Assembly (NCBI GenBank): GCA_002341185.1
Contig: DDNP01000020.1
Span: forward strand, 31,029-95,028
Length of the DNA: 64,000 nt
Source of the DNA: Candidatus Neomicrothrix sp. UBA2517
GTDB lineage: Bacteria > Actinomycetota > Acidimicrobiia > Acidimicrobiales > UBA8592
Direction: 5' to 3'
Shown here piece after piece: positions 62,746 to 64,000 of this stretch. Position 1 is the stretch's first letter. Every line of letters begins with the position of its first letter. Under the pieces are notes generated by a model. The model was given only the letters and a program-made list of their open reading frames with translations. It was not told the origin of the DNA and ran no database searches. The position numbers and the translations under genes were made by a program.

Positions 62746-63856
62746 CTTCAGTAAAGAGTATTGCAATTTGTGGAATACGCTCGGCATGCTTTTGAATACT
62801 TTTCTTGAGGTCATCAGTAACATTTCCTGGCAAACTCTGAGGAGTAACTTTCTTTCTAACAGGGGAGAGAGCAACTGCCTCAACGACAACTGACCACCTG
62901 TAGGAGTTCGCTAAACTATTTAAAGCGTTTCCAGCTTGTTCACTAAGTTGCAATCCTAGGTTCTCTGGCAACTGAGCACCAGCTTTGGGTGATCTTGAGC
63001 TCAAATTAAGCGCACGAACAGTTTTCTCTTCTTTCAGTGCTTGCTCAATAGAAACGAGCCATTCTTTATGATCAGAGTCAATTCGTTCGGTCAATTTAGA
63101 CTCTAGTCGCTCTTTAACTGTGATTGCTTCAGCGGACTTTGCCCAGCGTTCAGAAGATGCAACTACCGATCTGAAATCCTGTAGATCAATTTTTGCAATA
63201 TTGTTTTCTACAGAATCTGCTTTATCAAGCCATTCGGCCATTTTGATATCCTGATTAAGTTCTTCGGCATAATCTAATAAAGCTTCTGGGCAACCTTCTG
63301 GTAAAGACATTTTTTTCAATGTTTTCCGCAACTCCGGAATTGTACTGCCTACTAGTTCTTTAGCGAGATTTTGATGCTGTGCGGGCAGATTAGAGATAAA
63401 TTCATTTCTTCGTTTTTTAGAGGCCTTTAATCTTTTCCCTCTTGCGGGCTGATAAGTCCGACGCTTTTTCTGTTCCGGCCTTTTATCACTTCTGGGTCTC
63501 GTCTTATTTCCTTCGGGTGATCGAGTTGGTTTATTGTTTCGACGACTTTTGTTACTTCGTTTTTTATTGCCTTTAGACACTAAAGAAGTCGTTACTCCAA
63601 GTGATTCTTTAGCTGAGCCAATTATCTCTAGGAATTCTGGTTCAATTTTCTTTGACTTGGAAGGCAGCACTGAAGTTATTTCTATGCCATCCATCATGAA
63701 ATCTGCTTCTACCCTTAGTACGTCGCCGATATTCACACCTGATGGAAGAAGGGAAGCTTTTATAGTCCCTTTTGGTTCCTTAGCTCCAGCTGATCTCCAT
63801 GTATAAAACGAGTCGTCAGATTGACTCGTGATTTCTATATCAAGTCGATTCGTCAT
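62738..63856 (-). CDS. Basic protein with N-terminal beta domain, function unknown
   Basis: A 372-residue protein. The N-terminal ~80 residues alternate strands with FYTWRSAGAKEPKGTIKASL LPSG-type core and GDVLRVEADFMMDGIEIT, which looks like a small OB/beta-barrel. Then comes an Arg/Lys/Asn-rich, disordered stretch (~95-150: KRSNKSRRNNKPTR, KRPEQKKRRTYQPARGKR) and a helical C-terminal half. The make-up suggests nucleic-acid binding (inference). I place the start at the ATG at 63856 because the beta domain begins there; upstream TTG (63913) or GTG starts would add up to 19 residues. It is divergent from the thiamine riboswitch. Confidence 0.7.
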   Translation of the reverse strand: MTNRLDIEITSQSDDSFYTWRSAGAKEPKGTIKASLLPSGVNIGDVLRVEADFMMDGIEITSVLPSKSKKIEPEFLEIIGSAKESLGVTTSLVSKGNKKRSNKSRRNNKPTRSPEGNKTRPRSDKRPEQKKRRTYQPARGKRLKASKKRRNEFISNLPAQHQNLAKELVGSTIPELRKTLKKMSLPEGCPEALLDYAEELNQDIKMAEWLDKADSVENNIAKIDLQDFRSVVASSERWAKSAEAITVKERLESKLTERIDSDHKEWLVSIEQALKEEKTVRALNLSSRSPKAGAQLPENLGLQLSEQAGNALNSLANSYRWSVVVEAVALSPVRKKVTPQSLPGNVTDDLKKSIQKHAERIPQIAILFTEAS

Positions 63857-63919
63857 GGAACGAATGGTATCGCTTCGGATGACATCTGACACACTAGTGG
63901 CACCAGATAACAAATGATA

Positions 63920-63925
63920 TATAAT
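63920..63925 (+). promoter_or_regulatory. -10 element of the thiamine-regulated transcript
   Basis: A consensus TATAAT, about 10 nt before the riboswitch begins. I see no good -35 at 17 bp. Confidence 0.6.
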
Positions 63926-63934
63926 GACGGCATA

Positions 63935-64000
63935 GGGGAGCTTGGAGACAGGCTGAGAATGCGAAGTGCAGACCCTCGAACCTGATCTGGGTAATTCCAG
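63935..64000 (+). promoter_or_regulatory. TPP riboswitch (THI element), 3' side cut by the window edge
   Basis: The conserved thiamine-pyrophosphate aptamer is readable in order: GGGGAGC (P1 side), GGCTGAGA (63951-63958), GACCC with AACCTGATCTGGGTAATTCC AG-type block (63971-64000). The closing P1 strand lies beyond the window. It will control a thiamine synthesis or uptake gene on the + strand just outside, repressed when TPP is abundant. Confidence 0.93.

Noticed and set aside
1..64000. CRISPR arrays, insertion sequences, prophage genes, rRNA or tRNA genes
   Set aside because: No regularly spaced repeats, transposase or integrase frames, or tRNA-like cloverleaf/T-loop sequences were found; most gaps are under 170 bp and all genes look like core chromosomal genes.

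Overview
The window looks like chromosomal DNA of an AT-rich, gene-dense actinobacterium. By eye the GC content is near 40%, which is low for the phylum; I could not compute it. The lineage call rests on a complete pupylation/proteasome locus (arc, dop, pup, prcB, prcA, pafA, pafB, pafC) followed by tatA and tatC, a fused two-domain FbiC for coenzyme F420, a DUF3151 protein, a DUF4193-like protein and a long ThyX-like protein. Short intergenic gaps, many ATGA/TAATG overlaps and no mobile elements suggest a streamlined genome, plausibly an uncultivated marine acidimicrobial or related lineage. The exact lineage is inference.

Region 1 (1-18 kb). The end of lepA leads into dnaJ and rsmE on the + strand. 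A long minus-strand block follows. It holds a fused fatty-acyl-CoA reductase-like/HAD protein, a LarA-like protein and a PlsC-type acyltransferase packed as one operon, with a divergent TetR gene. Downstream are aconitase, a LysR regulator, a carboxyltransferase subunit and citrate synthase. A second minus-strand group is a membrane pyrophosphatase, an alpha/beta hydrolase and Ddl.

Region 2 (18-32.4 kb). TrkA and two tandem, unequal TrkH proteins form a potassium-uptake set. Then come an M18 aminopeptidase, glutamate synthase (gltB, gltD) and another hydrolase. Between 30692 and 31636 there is no convincing protein gene. This gap holds a promoter-to-terminator unit on the minus strand of about 380 nt, made of a chain of strong hairpins: an apparent structured non-coding RNA that I cannot assign. 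It is the best candidate in the window for something undescribed.

Region 3 (32.4-48 kb). Pyruvate kinase, DUF3151, MobA, rhodanese, RNase D and a 55-residue Cys-containing protein run on the + strand. FbiC with an HxlR regulator, and transaldolase with transketolase, run on the minus strand. An ADP-forming acyl-CoA synthetase pair, a PBP4-like protein that has lost its catalytic motifs, a LON-domain protein and two small proteins follow on the + strand.

Region 4 (48-64 kb). trmI, a ferredoxin on the opposite strand and the pupylation/proteasome locus come first. Then signal peptidase I, TatA/B, TatC, a DAG-kinase-like protein lacking its nucleotide-binding half, the long ThyX-like protein, an acidic Cys-motif protein, a GNAT acetyltransferase and a basic protein. 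The window ends inside a TPP riboswitch. Dop, PafA, Pup, ARC and PrcA/PrcB together can mature, ligate, recognise and degrade Pup-tagged proteins; PafB and PafC are regulators.

A recurrent signal is a TANNNT element ending exactly 6 nt before an ATG/GTG start, seen at ten genes (5 nt at an eleventh). It suggests that leaderless transcription is common here.
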